From Ferruginibacter sp. (GTDB lineage: Bacteria > Bacteroidota > Bacteroidia > Chitinophagales > Chitinophagaceae), in contig JABFRP010000005.1 of NCBI GenBank assembly GCA_013141115.1, forward strand, positions 124,001-188,000: a DNA stretch of 64,000 bases. Reading direction: 5' to 3'. The position numbers and the translations under genes were made by a program. Positions 29,415-37,844 of this stretch are shown in pieces (within the stretch, counting starts at the first letter, position 1; every line of letters begins with the position of its first letter). The notes beneath the pieces were generated by a model that worked only from the letters and a program-made list of their open reading frames with translations, was not told where the DNA came from and did not search any database.

Positions 29415-29452
29415 GCGGTCGTTTTAAAAATGATAAATAAATTCTGTACGTT

Positions 29453-29460
29453 CAAATATA
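29453..29460 (-). promoter_or_regulatory. -7 promoter element of the secreted-protein/MFS operon
   Basis: CAAATATA on the plus strand (TATATTTG on the minus strand), an exact TAnnTTTG. The -33 region has only TTC (29480-29478) at 17 bp, so the match is partial. Confidence 0.45.
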
Positions 29461-29887
29461 TGTCAAATGGTTTACATGAAGTTTTTAAACGGTGTGATAT
29501 ATAATGTTTGTTGTTTGGCTGATAAAATGGGTTTACAAAAACAAACCAGTATGTACTGTTACCTGCCTTATTATTACCAACTTTGTTTATCGTGGGTGGC
29601 AGGGTACTCAAAATGAAATAGAAAAAACTGCAAACAGGTATGTGAGTAATGCTGTATGGCCGATGAGGTACTAAAAAAATGTATGATTACAACCTGTTAC
29701 AGTAATACTGTGTAGCCATGTACAAAGCATATACGGCTGTTAAAATCTATATATCAGCAGTGTAATAAGTAGTAGCAATCCGAAAAAGATGTAGTAGGTT
29801 TTTTTTTAACAGCCTGTAATAACAATCAGCAATTAAAAGATGCAACTTTGCTTTCGGGTTTAATTACTCCTATGAAAAAAATACACT
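29461..29887. other. divergent intergenic region
   Basis: About 430 bp between the minus-strand operon and the GAF sensor gene. CAACTTTG at 29843-29850 is one base off a plus-strand -7 box but has no TTG at -33. No other feature seen; short minus-strand ORFs here have no protein-like composition. Confidence 0.4.
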
Positions 29888-31054
29888 ATGATCATTGCCG
29901 AATTGCCTCCTGACGAAGAGTTGCGCCTTATTGACCTTGCCTCTTACGATATAATAGATAGCCCTGGTGAAAGCGATTTTGATGAACTGGTTGAGTTGGC
30001 AGCACAAATTTGTAATTCTCCTATCTCTTTAATTACTTTACTGGATAAAAATCAGCAATGGTTTAAAGCAAAAAAAGGGCTTGCTGAAAAAAGTACTTGC
30101 AAAGACGCTGCGTTTTGTACACATACCATATTGCAGGATGAAGTAATGGAAGTAGAGGATGCCACAAAAGACGAACGCTTTTTTGATAATCCTTTTGTGA
30201 CCGGCGATTTGAATGTTCGTTTTTATGCCGGTGCGCCAATTGTTTCACCATCGGGTTTTAAATTAGGAACAATTTGCGTTATAGATAATCATCCCCGCAA
30301 ACTTTTACCAGCTCAGGAAAGGGCTTTAAAAATATTGTCTAACCAGGTTACCAAATTGCTTGAGCTGCGGAAGAAAAATTTGCTGATACGACAACGGGCG
30401 GCAGAAATGATAGCCTTAAAAAGTAAAACTATCAGTAGGGTTATACTTGCACAAGAAGTTAATAAAAAGCAAATAGCGCACAGCTTGCACGAAGATCTGG
30501 CGCAATCGCTGGCATCTGGCCTTATGTTTTTACAACTGGCAGCAAATAATACTATTAAAGATTCTCCGCATTGGAAAACTGCACAGCAACAATTAAATAC
30601 AGTACTTACCGGCATCCGTAATTTATCCTACGCCATTACACCACCTGCGATAAATTTTATACCGGCAGAAGAACTGGTAAAAGAATTTGTAGAAAGAGTA
30701 GCCAATACATTTCCGTTTGGTATCCGCATTAAAATTGTTGGACCAAAAACGGCTTATACCGGCGATAAGGCTATTATTGCCATACGCATTATTGAGCAAT
30801 GGTTAAAAGTACTTTCGGGTAAAAATGGTGTTTTAAAAGTGGTTATTACTTTACAAACAGGTATGCCATTTGAAATATTGATTGAAGATGATGGCCCCTT
30901 GCTTAGTTTTAACGAAATGAGTAAGGAAGTATTTGAGAGCATGTTGTTTGATATTGCACAGTCTTACGAGGGTACAGTGGAGCATACTTTTTCGGCAGTA
31001 GCTAAAAATGCCATAAAAATTTCTTTTCCTGTAGCTGCACTTGCGGTGGCATAA
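29888..31054 (+). CDS. GAF-domain sensor, histidine-kinase-like with degenerate ATPase domain
   Basis: 388 residues, cytoplasmic. GAF domain at about 20-160 (ICNSPISLITLLDKNQQWFKA, then RFYAGAPIVSPSGFKLGTICVIDN). A HisKA_3-like helix follows with His201 in SLHEDLAQS, the same box type as the PAS kinase at 20897. The C-terminal third has the length of an HATPase_c domain but only a partial G1 (EDDGP); the expected N-box Asn and the G2 glycines are absent (MRIIEQWLKVLSGKN, VFESMLFDIAQ). It may be a pseudokinase or phospho-accepting partner. No response regulator is adjacent. Confidence 0.8.
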   Translation: MIIAELPPDEELRLIDLASYDIIDSPGESDFDELVELAAQICNSPISLITLLDKNQQWFKAKKGLAEKSTCKDAAFCTHTILQDEVMEVEDATKDERFFDNPFVTGDLNVRFYAGAPIVSPSGFKLGTICVIDNHPRKLLPAQERALKILSNQVTKLLELRKKNLLIRQRAAEMIALKSKTISRVILAQEVNKKQIAHSLHEDLAQSLASGLMFLQLAANNTIKDSPHWKTAQQQLNTVLTGIRNLSYAITPPAINFIPAEELVKEFVERVANTFPFGIRIKIVGPKTAYTGDKAIIAIRIIEQWLKVLSGKNGVLKVVITLQTGMPFEILIEDDGPLLSFNEMSKEVFESMLFDIAQSYEGTVEHTFSAVAKNAIKISFPVAALAVA

Positions 31055-31315
31055 TTTATTAGTTGGCGGCTATAAAATAAGTTAACTCACATGCAGCGTT
31101 CTGCCACAGGTATTACAATTGCTAACACTATGACCAGAGAGGTAAAATATTTACCTCTTCATAATAATTAATACTTCATTAAAAAAAATAAAAAGTATTA
31201 AAACTGCTTTTGTATGAGGCTTGTATTTTTTATTTGGAAGATTTTTTTAAATGGGAATTCTATGACATCTTTTATATAGGTTAGTAAACACTGGTCTTAA
31301 AATGTGTATTAATTT
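31055..31315. other. intergenic region between convergent genes
   Basis: 260 bp of AT-rich sequence with a modest AGGTAAAATATTTACCTC hairpin at 31140-31157 that could terminate either gene. Nothing else seen. Confidence 0.4.
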
Positions 31316-31666
31316 CTATTGTACAAAATGCCAGCAAACACCGGCCATATCAATAATGTTCACTTCTTTGCCATAAGGTTGCTGTGTAATGATACCTAAC
31401 TTAATATCAAATTTTTCCGGCAATTGTTTTTCTATTATCCCATTCCTGAATGCAGTAACATCATCAACCTTTACGGTTAGCATCAGGTTTTCTGCAAAGG
31501 CTTTATCATTGTAGTCCTGTAAAATAAATTCGCAGCTGCCACTTTTAAAACCGGCATAGCCACCAGCATCCCAGGTAATGGTAAAACCCAATGCTTCAAA
31601 AAAATGTTTGGCAGCTTCAAAATTACTGCCCGAAGGTATAAATGGAGCAAGAGATAAAAATTGCAT
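31316..31666 (-). CDS. VOC/glyoxalase-like superfamily protein
   Basis: 116 residues, one beta-alpha-beta-beta-beta repeat pair as in small VOC (glyoxalase/bleomycin-resistance) proteins: FIPSGSNFEAAKHFFEALGF at the start, CEFILQDY in the middle, and a C-terminal strand ending ICWHFVQ-like (GVCWHFVQ). The usual metal ligands are not all present, so the activity (lyase, dioxygenase or ligand binding) cannot be stated. Monocistronic. Confidence 0.75.
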   Translation of the reverse strand: MQFLSLAPFIPSGSNFEAAKHFFEALGFTITWDAGGYAGFKSGSCEFILQDYNDKAFAENLMLTVKVDDVTAFRNGIIEKQLPEKFDIKLGIITQQPYGKEVNIIDMAGVCWHFVQ

Positions 31667-31812
31667 AAAACTTGACGTTAAATTTTAGTTCAATAGCAGG
31701 TTAGAGGAACGATTTTTTTAGCATGAATAAAAAGAGGTAGAAAATTTTATTACTATTCGGCAGTGCTTAATGATTAACATTGTTTTTTGCTTTCAGGGGA
31801 TAAAATAAGTAT

Positions 31813-31846
31813 AAAATATTGCCCGGCTATCACCGGGCAATATTTT
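31813..31846 (-). terminator. hairpin terminator after the T9SS protein gene
   Basis: AAAATATTGCCCGG (31813-31826) pairs perfectly with CCGGGCAATATTTT (31833-31846), loop of six. It lies 30 bp beyond the stop of the minus-strand T9SS gene at 31877. Confidence 0.85.
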
Positions 31847-31876
31847 TATTACGGCATAAGTCGTCAATATTTTTTA

Positions 31877-33112
31877 TTACTGTTTTACAAAAGGTAATAA
31901 AGAGGCTGTACCATCAGGCGCTGTTATTTTTATATAATAAAAACCTGCTGCTAATGCATCCACATTTACCCGGTAAGGTTGCATGGCTGTAATCACCTGT
32001 TGTTGTATTACTACCTGGCCTTTTGCATTAATAAATTGTATTGCACTTGAAGTGCCGGGTTTTGCATCTGTTGTTATCAATATAAAATCCTGTGCCGGGT
32101 TGGGGTAAACACTATAAGAAAAATTCTTATCAAAATTCACACGGCGTATGTCGGAATAGGTTATGCTATTATCCTTGTCTACCATTTGCAGGCGGTAAAG
32201 GTTAACACCACGAAGTGGATTGGCATCCGTAAAGGAATAGTTAAGTAAAGCACTGCTGTTGCCTGCGGCAGCTATTTGTGCAATGCTTTTCCAGTCGGTA
32301 TTATTTGATGATCTTTCCACCACAAAAAAACTGCTGTTTATTTCCTGCTCGGTACTCCAGCTTAATTTACCTGTCTGATTTTGTTTTACCGCAGAAAAAT
32401 TGGTTAGATGAAGAGGTAACGGACCTCCTGCACTGCTGATGATGCTGAAATCATCCACCGATAATCCATCATCTGCACCGGTGGCATCAACATCAGCCCA
32501 GCGTATCCAAAAAGTAGCGCCATCGGCAATAGATAAACCGGTGATGTTGCTGGTAAGCGCTGTACGGTTGGCAGCAGCATTACCATCTTTTGCGCCTACA
32601 GTTGTTGTTGTAGGCGTAATAAAATTAAGCGCTGCCACATTTGTCCATGTGCCGGTTACCAGGTCGGTGGCATTGGTACTATATTCAAAATTCAATTGGT
32701 CGGTTCGGGCCACTGTACCTAAACGCCATTGTTCGCCGGTATAACTAATAGTTAAGGAAGAAATAACAGCGCCGGTATTATTGGTGAATGCTGCGCCAAA
32801 GTTGGCAATTAAAGTACCGCTTCGCAATCCGCCCAATGCCCTGTCGGTTGTTGCAGTTGTGCCATAACTATAAGTATCACCAGTGGTGGAGGCTCCGTTA
32901 TCTACAGCATACTGTTCATTATCCCTTGCGCCGCCGCCTGTTTCGGTCATAAACCAACCGGTGATAGTTAGTGCATTGGTGGTGCTGGCGGCTGTATTAG
33001 ACAGGGTATTAAAATCCTGGGTATAGATGACGCCGGTTAATGAAATTGTTTGGCTGGCGCAGGTGCCGATCAGTGCAAATAAAGCGATAATAAGGGAGTG
33101 GAATTGTTTCAT
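31877..33112 (-). CDS. T9SS secreted/surface protein with sorting domain
   Basis: 411 residues: Sec signal peptide (residues 1-20, ending TCASQ), a beta-jelly-roll region to about 230 that resembles the N-terminal domain of T9SS proteins beginning IYTQDFNTL (often fused to nucleases or lamin-tail domains, absent here), a fibronectin-like module (SWSTEQEINSSFFVVERS) and a type A sorting domain (VYPNPAQDFILITTDA to FVKQ). Secreted through the T9SS and probably attached to the cell surface. Ligand unknown. A strong terminator follows. Confidence 0.85.
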   Translation of the reverse strand: MKQFHSLIIALFALIGTCASQTISLTGVIYTQDFNTLSNTAASTTNALTITGWFMTETGGGARDNEQYAVDNGASTTGDTYSYGTTATTDRALGGLRSGTLIANFGAAFTNNTGAVISSLTISYTGEQWRLGTVARTDQLNFEYSTNATDLVTGTWTNVAALNFITPTTTTVGAKDGNAAANRTALTSNITGLSIADGATFWIRWADVDATGADDGLSVDDFSIISSAGGPLPLHLTNFSAVKQNQTGKLSWSTEQEINSSFFVVERSSNNTDWKSIAQIAAAGNSSALLNYSFTDANPLRGVNLYRLQMVDKDNSITYSDIRRVNFDKNFSYSVYPNPAQDFILITTDAKPGTSSAIQFINAKGQVVIQQQVITAMQPYRVNVDALAAGFYYIKITAPDGTASLLPFVKQ

Positions 33113-33377
33113 GTGTTAGTGTTTTTAAATGTTAGCGTACACTAATTTACGTTATTTGTAATTTGTTTTGTAAAAAATTATTAACAATTTAAGTAGCAAA
33201 AATATTTGCTGCTGCTAGAAGATTCTGTACCAGGCAATTGTGACTTGTTGAAAATGGGTGGATACAGAGGTTGAAACAAAATATTATTCTGAGATAAGTA
33301 CTAGTTAATAGGTTGGCTATAATTAACCCTTGGATGTAATTAATTAGGTTTTTTAAAAAATGTAAGATTTAGTGGTA
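33113..33377. other. intergenic region, nothing recognised
   Basis: 265 bp AT-rich, no ORF or strong structure. It should hold the promoter of the T9SS gene to its left, but no TAnnTTTG was found on the minus strand. Confidence 0.4.
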
Positions 33378-33719
33378 CTATTTTATAATTTCAATTTTCG
33401 GAGATTCGATATATTGGGTATTTTTTTCTCTTCCTTGACGAATTTCTTCACCGGGTAATTTTTTTACAGCCTTTACAGTTGTCACTTTACCAGTTACCCG
33501 TATCTTTTTGCCATGGAGTTTTTTAGCTTGTTCGTATTCAATTTTTACCACGTATCCATTTAAATAAATTCTACCTTTGGTTGCATTAGTAATATCAAGT
33601 TTAGTAATAAAGGAAACAATATCTGATGTTTTATAAAGTGTTGTTTTTAGGGTATAATTTGTCTGTGAAAAACAACTTATAGCAAAAAGTAAAAATAGAA
33701 TGGTTAATGAAAGTTTCAT
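33378..33719 (-). CDS. small secreted OB-fold-like protein
   Basis: 113 residues from the preferred start at 33719, which gives a standard Sec signal peptide (MKLSLTILFLLFAISCFSQ); the longer frame to 33770 would bury it behind 17 residues. The mature part has the strand pattern of a bacterial OB-fold/tRNA-anticodon-like domain (IYLNGYVVKIEYEQAKKLHGKKIRVTGKV reads IRVTGKVTTVKAVKK at its centre), which binds small ligands or nucleic acid. No named family. Confidence 0.6.
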   Translation of the reverse strand: MKLSLTILFLLFAISCFSQTNYTLKTTLYKTSDIVSFITKLDITNATKGRIYLNGYVVKIEYEQAKKLHGKKIRVTGKVTTVKAVKKLPGEEIRQGREKNTQYIESPKIEIIK

Positions 33720-33852
33720 GTTTTTTATAAATTGAGGGAGTGTCGGAAAAAGTTCATAATGGAAATACATTTGTATTTGTAGCGGAAGTTGAAATTTGTC
33801 TGCCGCAAATCCATGCCTGTTTTACTAATTTTATTCCTTGTTGCTCTGCCTT

Positions 33853-35103
33853 TTATTGTATAACCAACGGGGTTCCATTTACAATTACATGATCCGCTTT
33901 AATTGCGGCATACTTACTTTTTAATGCAGGTATTTCTGCAGTAGCAGTAATATTTTTTAAAAAGATATTACTAACTGTGTCGGCTGCATTACCTTCCATT
34001 TCGCCAAAACTTTTACATTGCACTTTAATATTGGATAGTGTTATGTTACGTACTGTTGCAAATGGTTTGGCGGTACTGCCATTCATATCAAAAAACTGTT
34101 TCCAGGGATTCATGCTGATGATGGTGCCACATTTGCCGGTAATATTATCTACAGTAATATTTTCAAATGTTTGATAAGTATCGGGCCGCATTTTCAATCT
34201 TAATATAGGAGTGTTACTTTCTACTTTGCAATTGCGTAGCGTAATATTTTTTGCATGGATACATTCGCTGCCCAATGTTAATACGCCATGCGATTCGCCA
34301 AACGTACAGTTTTCTATAAGCACATCTTCCACCACACCATTTTCCGGTCGCAAATGTGCATCAGGCCCTTTGCCACCTTTAATACAAACCGCATCATCGT
34401 TTACGGAGATATAGCAATTGCGAACGGTTACTTTTTTGCACACGTCAATATCAATACCATCGGTGCTGGGTGCTTTTACCGGTCTGAAGGGGGAGCGGAT
34501 ATCACAGTTTTGGATCAATACATTATTGCACTGGTATAAATGAGTGGTCCAAAAACCAGCATCACGCAATTTTACATTTTGAATGGTTACATTATTGCAG
34601 CCCCAGATAAACAACAGGCGTGGACGATGTACTTCCAGGTTGGTAGCTGAGCGGCCAGTTTTCTTTACAGAGTCACGATAGTCCCAAAAGCCTTTCCAAA
34701 ACCTGGAGCCATTGCCATTGATGGTGCCGGGCCCTGTTATATTAAAACTGTCTATATAATAAGCATTGATCAATGCGGCATAATAATAAATACTTCTGCC
34801 TTCCATACGGGAAGGCAATAACGGATAATCAGTAATATCATCCGAACCTTTTAGTACAGCACCTTCCTGTAAAACTAATTTAGTATGTGGCTTAAAAAAT
34901 AAAGCACCGGTAAGATAAACCCCTTTGGGAATTACAATGGTGCCCCCGCCATCCAATTCTGCCTTATCAATTATATTTTGAATGGCCTGTGTATGAAGTA
35001 TTGTACTATCGGTATCAACACCTAGTTGGGTAATAATATAGTCTTGCGATTTTGTAACAGCAATTAAAGCAACGCAATTAATTAGCAACAACAGTTTTTT
35101 CAT
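33853..35103 (-). CDS. secreted GH28 polygalacturonase/rhamnogalacturonase
   Basis: 416 residues from the start at 35103. Sec signal peptide MKKLLLLINCVALIAVTKSQ, then a right-handed beta-helix. GH28 catalytic signatures are all present: STDGIDID (general acid/base Asp pair), NDDAVCIKGG, GESHGVLTLGSE (catalytic His) and the RLKMRPDTYQ strand. GH28 enzymes hydrolyse galacturonan or the galacturonic acid-rhamnose backbone of rhamnogalacturonan-I. The frame extends to 35190, but a -7 box at 35124-35131 places the transcript start inside that extension, so 35103 is the real start. The RG-I genes to the right suggest RG-I as substrate. Confidence 0.92.
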   Translation of the reverse strand: MKKLLLLINCVALIAVTKSQDYIITQLGVDTDSTILHTQAIQNIIDKAELDGGGTIVIPKGVYLTGALFFKPHTKLVLQEGAVLKGSDDITDYPLLPSRMEGRSIYYYAALINAYYIDSFNITGPGTINGNGSRFWKGFWDYRDSVKKTGRSATNLEVHRPRLLFIWGCNNVTIQNVKLRDAGFWTTHLYQCNNVLIQNCDIRSPFRPVKAPSTDGIDIDVCKKVTVRNCYISVNDDAVCIKGGKGPDAHLRPENGVVEDVLIENCTFGESHGVLTLGSECIHAKNITLRNCKVESNTPILRLKMRPDTYQTFENITVDNITGKCGTIISMNPWKQFFDMNGSTAKPFATVRNITLSNIKVQCKSFGEMEGNAADTVSNIFLKNITATAEIPALKSKYAAIKADHVIVNGTPLVIQ

Positions 35104-35123
35104 TATTACAATTTGTGTAATTG

Positions 35124-35131
35124 CAAATGTA
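35124..35131 (-). promoter_or_regulatory. -7 promoter element of the GH28 gene
   Basis: CAAATGTA on the plus strand (TACATTTG on the minus strand), an exact TAnnTTTG, 21 nt upstream of the ATG at 35103. No TTG at the expected -33 spacing, so the promoter may depend on an activator. Confidence 0.5.
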
Positions 35132-35230
35132 AAGGTTGGCAACAAATAATAGTTTATATAACTGATAACGTTTGTAATTGAAAAAGCCAAACGGCATTAA
35201 TTAGTTTTTTTTTGGAGTAAGAAGGAAGGA

Positions 35231-35650
35231 TTATTCTACATCCTTTACCGCATTCTTTATTGTTATTTTTTTATAAGCATACCACAGCATTACATATATT
35301 ATCCACAGCAATGAAAATGCAATAAGCCCTTTCAGATTAGATTGGATATCCTCAATATCATAACGGCCATGTATTCTTTTATGGAAAAATTTATTGGAAT
35401 ATTCCTGTACATACTCAATAGCCATTCCAAATAAGTATAAAATACCAAATAGTAACAGGTGAATGGTGATTTTTTTGTTTGTAAATAAGATGTTTAAAAA
35501 CGCTGCTGCCAAAAAGTAGAATAGCGAATGCAATTCTTTATCATAATGCCGGAAGGCGGAGGGCAGCTTTATCATAAACCCATAGATGGATAATGCAAAA
35601 CATGCAGCAACTAAAAGTATTTTTGTCCGGTTGTTTAATAATGATTTCAT
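35231..35650 (-). CDS. VanZ-like membrane protein
   Basis: 139 residues with four predicted helices (about 11-29, 41-56, 60-76 and 110-127). The FRHYDKELHSLFYFLAAAFLN and FGMAIEYVQ segments match the VanZ-like family, whose members are small membrane proteins of unclear function. It lies directly left of the cassette-like island and is on the same strand as the cassette genes, so it might itself be the last cassette; this is uncertain. Confidence 0.8.
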   Translation of the reverse strand: MKSLLNNRTKILLVAACFALSIYGFMIKLPSAFRHYDKELHSLFYFLAAAFLNILFTNKKITIHLLLFGILYLFGMAIEYVQEYSNKFFHKRIHGRYDIEDIQSNLKGLIAFSLLWIIYVMLWYAYKKITIKNAVKDVE

Positions 35651-35746
35651 TGGTTGATTGCTTACTCTTCGCTATTTTCTCCGCTTAGTTGTTAGAGTGC
35701 CGCAATTGATTTTTTATAAAAAATTAACTTAAATAATTTTGTTTTT

Positions 35747-35875
35747 CAACAGTTTACAATTGCTGGGGTTGAGGATTGCAGCGAAGGTTTCAAGAGAGAC
35801 GAAACAAGGCGAAGAACCAATGCCTGGCTTTGCAATTAGTTGAAGCTTAGTTTGTCAAGCCCAACTTGCATAAAC
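35747..35875. repeat. attC-like imperfect dyad 1 (interrupted by IS110 copy A)
   Basis: The arms at 35752-35772 and 35855-35875 are imperfect inverted repeats: GTTTA and G-TGGG-TTGA blocks align in both, 14 of 21 positions. CAAC at 35747-35750 precedes the left arm, as in the two better sites. The right outer box GTTGTATGCC (37146-37155) is on the far side of the IS element, 5-10 bp after its terminal ttcg. Read on the minus strand this is the recombination-site-like sequence after the DUF6934 cassette. It is the weakest of the three. Confidence 0.45.
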
Positions 35876-35902
35876 CCCTCCTATGTTTGCAATTGCTACA
35901 TT

Positions 35903-36142
35903 TATATTTGTTATAAAGAATACAAATTTAGAAAGAACAGAGGCAGTTAAAGATAGTCAAACCCAAAAAGCCTTGAGCTTGTTCAACACGGTTATCACTG
36001 CCCCTTTCTTACTTTATGCTGTACAGTTCGATAAGCCTTTTAAGAGCTTGTGTTAGGATGTTAGCAAGTGTAAGATTGTTCTTCCTTTTTTTGTTTTTTC
36101 AAACTAAAGTTAAAAATATTATTTTATTAAAAACAACAAATT
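35903..36142 (+). ncRNA. candidate bridge-RNA region in the left end of IS110 copy A
   Basis: IS110-group elements encode a bridge RNA in the non-coding left end that pairs with both target and donor DNA. Here 240 bp lie between an exact -7 box (TATATTTG, 35903-35910) and the transposase ATG, with no ORF. The -7 box is 23 bp from the left terminus, where the -33 part would come from the right end once the element circularises. I cannot fold it reliably by eye, so guide loops are not assigned. The same sequence is in copy B at 38062-38301. Confidence 0.5.
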
Positions 36143-37120
36143 ATGCCAGCAACATTTTTGTATTGTGGTATAGATATTAGCGGAACCACAATTGACATTT
36201 GCATTCAAACAAGTAACCAAACTTTTGAACATCATCAGTTGCCCAACACAGCAGCAGGTTTTAAGGCATTACTAAAACTTTGCCCAGGCGATTACTGGTT
36301 TGTAATGGAAGGCACGGGTGCTTTTCATTTACCCTTATGTTTTTATCTGCATCAAAAACAAAGTAAGTACAGCGTAGTAAATGCATTGCAGATAAAGCGT
36401 TACATACAAATGCATTTAGAGCGTAGCAAAACCGATAAAATAGATGCGAAGCATATTTGCATGTATGGAATAGAGCGGCATCCTGCACAATATGAAATGC
36501 CCTGTGAGCAATACTTTGAGTGTAAAACCTTAAACAATGCGATAGAAACCTTAACGCAGGAGATTACCAGCTTCAGCAATAAAATATATGCGTTGCAACA
36601 ATTAAAAGTAGACAATACTGTAGTACAAAAAACGTATAGTAGTATTGTAAAAAACTTACGTTTAGAGTTAAAGAAATTAGAACAGGCATTAGCTCAAAAA
36701 TTACACGCCTGGCAGCCAGATCTGGTAGAACAGGTAAGCAGTGTAAAAGGTATAGGCAAACGAGCCACAGCCATATTAATAGTTTTTACGCAAGGCTTTA
36801 AGCATACCCACACGTATCAGCAATTAATAAGTTATGCAGGTCTAAGCCCCAAAGAATTTACCAGTGGCAAAAGCATAAGAGGCAAAGTTCGAATAAGCAA
36901 AATAGGCGGCAAGCAACTGCGGCATACCTTGTACATGTGTGCCTTAAATGCCAAGGCCACCAATGCCGGCTGTAAAGAACTATACGATCGTTTAGTAGGC
37001 AAAGGCAAAAACAAAAAGCTGGCAATAATAGCGGTGTGTAACAAATTATTAAAGCAGGTTTTTGGGGTAGTACAATCAGGGATTTTATACCAAGATAATT
37101 TTTGCAAAAAAAATGCTTGA
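36143..37120 (+). CDS. IS110-family transposase (copy A)
   Basis: 325 residues. N-terminal RuvC-like DEDD domain (DEDD_Tnp_IS110): Asp11 in CGIDIS, Glu56 in VMEGTG, Asp98 and Asp101 in TDKIDA. A coiled-coil linker spans about 130-185, then the transposase_20 domain with VKGIGKRATA, LISYAGLSPKEFTSGKS and GGKQLRHTLYMCA; Ser241 in TSGKS is at the place of the family's catalytic serine. So the recombinase looks intact. The only difference from copy B is the penultimate residue (Asn here, Thr there). Confidence 0.93.
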   Translation: MPATFLYCGIDISGTTIDICIQTSNQTFEHHQLPNTAAGFKALLKLCPGDYWFVMEGTGAFHLPLCFYLHQKQSKYSVVNALQIKRYIQMHLERSKTDKIDAKHICMYGIERHPAQYEMPCEQYFECKTLNNAIETLTQEITSFSNKIYALQQLKVDNTVVQKTYSSIVKNLRLELKKLEQALAQKLHAWQPDLVEQVSSVKGIGKRATAILIVFTQGFKHTHTYQQLISYAGLSPKEFTSGKSIRGKVRISKIGGKQLRHTLYMCALNAKATNAGCKELYDRLVGKGKNKKLAIIAVCNKLLKQVFGVVQSGILYQDNFCKKNA

Positions 37121-37178
37121 TTTATTTGGTTTTTTACACAGTTCGTGTTGTATGCCGTATTATCTATTTGTGGTAAGT

Positions 37179-37334
37179 CTAAACTTTGGGTAAACCAACA
37201 GTTCTTAAAATATGATTTGCTCTCTCAATTTTTTCTTTGAAAAGAGGTTGCTCTGCATACTTTGTTTCCAATGTTGCACTAAACTTAAACCCTTTGGGTA
37301 GTTTCTTTTCCAATATTTCTTTTCTTGCTTTCAT
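37179..37334 (-). CDS. 51-residue basic protein paired with the DUF6934 gene
   Basis: A short frame: ATG at 37334, stop at 37181-37179. The protein is Lys-rich and helical (MKARKEILEKKLPKG, then FKEKIERANHILRTVGLPKV), with no signal or membrane segment. It begins 11 bp after the stop of the DUF6934 gene on the same strand, so the two form a translationally close pair. A small basic protein next to a DUF6934 gene is a combination I have seen before in Bacteroidota; a toxin-antitoxin-like role is possible but unsupported. Confidence 0.6.
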   Translation of the reverse strand: MKARKEILEKKLPKGFKFSATLETKYAEQPLFKEKIERANHILRTVGLPKV

Positions 37335-37345
37335 CTAATGTAAAA

Positions 37346-37792
37346 TTACAGTTTTCTACGAACTAAAAACGCTCCGTATGTTATATTTTTTCTAAATGGC
37401 TCCCAATTTTTACGTTCTGTCAAGCCGTAAACGTCAAAATCTTGCCTTATGCTCTCTAAATTGTTAGTAATTCCCATTCGATAAAGTCGAGTTCTAGCTA
37501 CTGTACTTCCTGTCGCAATTATTGCTACTGTTGGCTTTTCGTCTGTAAAAGCATAAAGTGTCGCAGCTACTGTTGCTAAAACTTTCTGGCTGTCTCCATT
37601 ATTGGTTACTGTCAAATCGTTAAGAAATCCTGTGATTGGGTCTTTGTCACCAAATGCTAAATTATAAACGTCTTTTAAGTTGATTTCTGTATAAACTACA
37701 ACTTTTTCAATTTTCCCTTTCGGACCTTCACTTACAAATTCAAATGTTGTTAAATCAAATGAGGATTCTACTCGGTAACGGTCTTCTTGCAT
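37346..37792 (-). CDS. DUF6934 family protein
   Basis: 148 residues, soluble. Family hallmarks are clear: FEFVSEGPKGKIEKVVVYTE, VYNLAFGDKDPITG, LTVTNNGDSQKVLATVAATLYAF, the IATGSTVARTRLYRMGI motif and the closing AFLVRRKL. DUF6934 has no known function; it occurs in mobile and defence-rich regions of Bacteroidota. Here it lies between the two IS110 copies and between two attC-like sites, with a 51-aa gene 11 bp downstream, like a two-gene cassette. Confidence 0.85.
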   Translation of the reverse strand: MQEDRYRVESSFDLTTFEFVSEGPKGKIEKVVVYTEINLKDVYNLAFGDKDPITGFLNDLTVTNNGDSQKVLATVAATLYAFTDEKPTVAIIATGSTVARTRLYRMGITNNLESIRQDFDVYGLTERKNWEPFRKNITYGAFLVRRKL

Positions 37793-37844
37793 AATTGCTA
37801 AAATAATAATTTATTGTCAAACTTTAGCAGAGTGCCAAAAATAT

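Larger units (their letters stand above)
35880..37155 (+). mobile_element. IS110-family insertion sequence, copy A
   Basis: About 1276 bp. Its limits come from comparison with copy B: identity begins at TCCTATGTTTGC (from 35879) and ends at TTCGTGTTGTATGC (37142-37155). The last ten bases may be target rather than element, because GTTGTATGC occurs away from the IS as well. It has a long non-coding left end (about 263 bp), one transposase gene, a short right end (about 35 bp) and no terminal inverted repeats, as usual for IS110. The two copies differ at only one base that I could find (a/c in the last codons of the transposase). Confidence 0.88.

Noticed and set aside
29411..29611. 66-residue minus-strand ORF upstream of the secreted protein gene
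   Set aside because: It covers the probable promoter at 29453-29460 and has no protein-like pattern.
35104..35190. Longer N-terminus for the GH28 protein
   Set aside because: It would bury the Sec signal peptide and lie upstream of the transcript start implied by the -7 box at 35124-35131.
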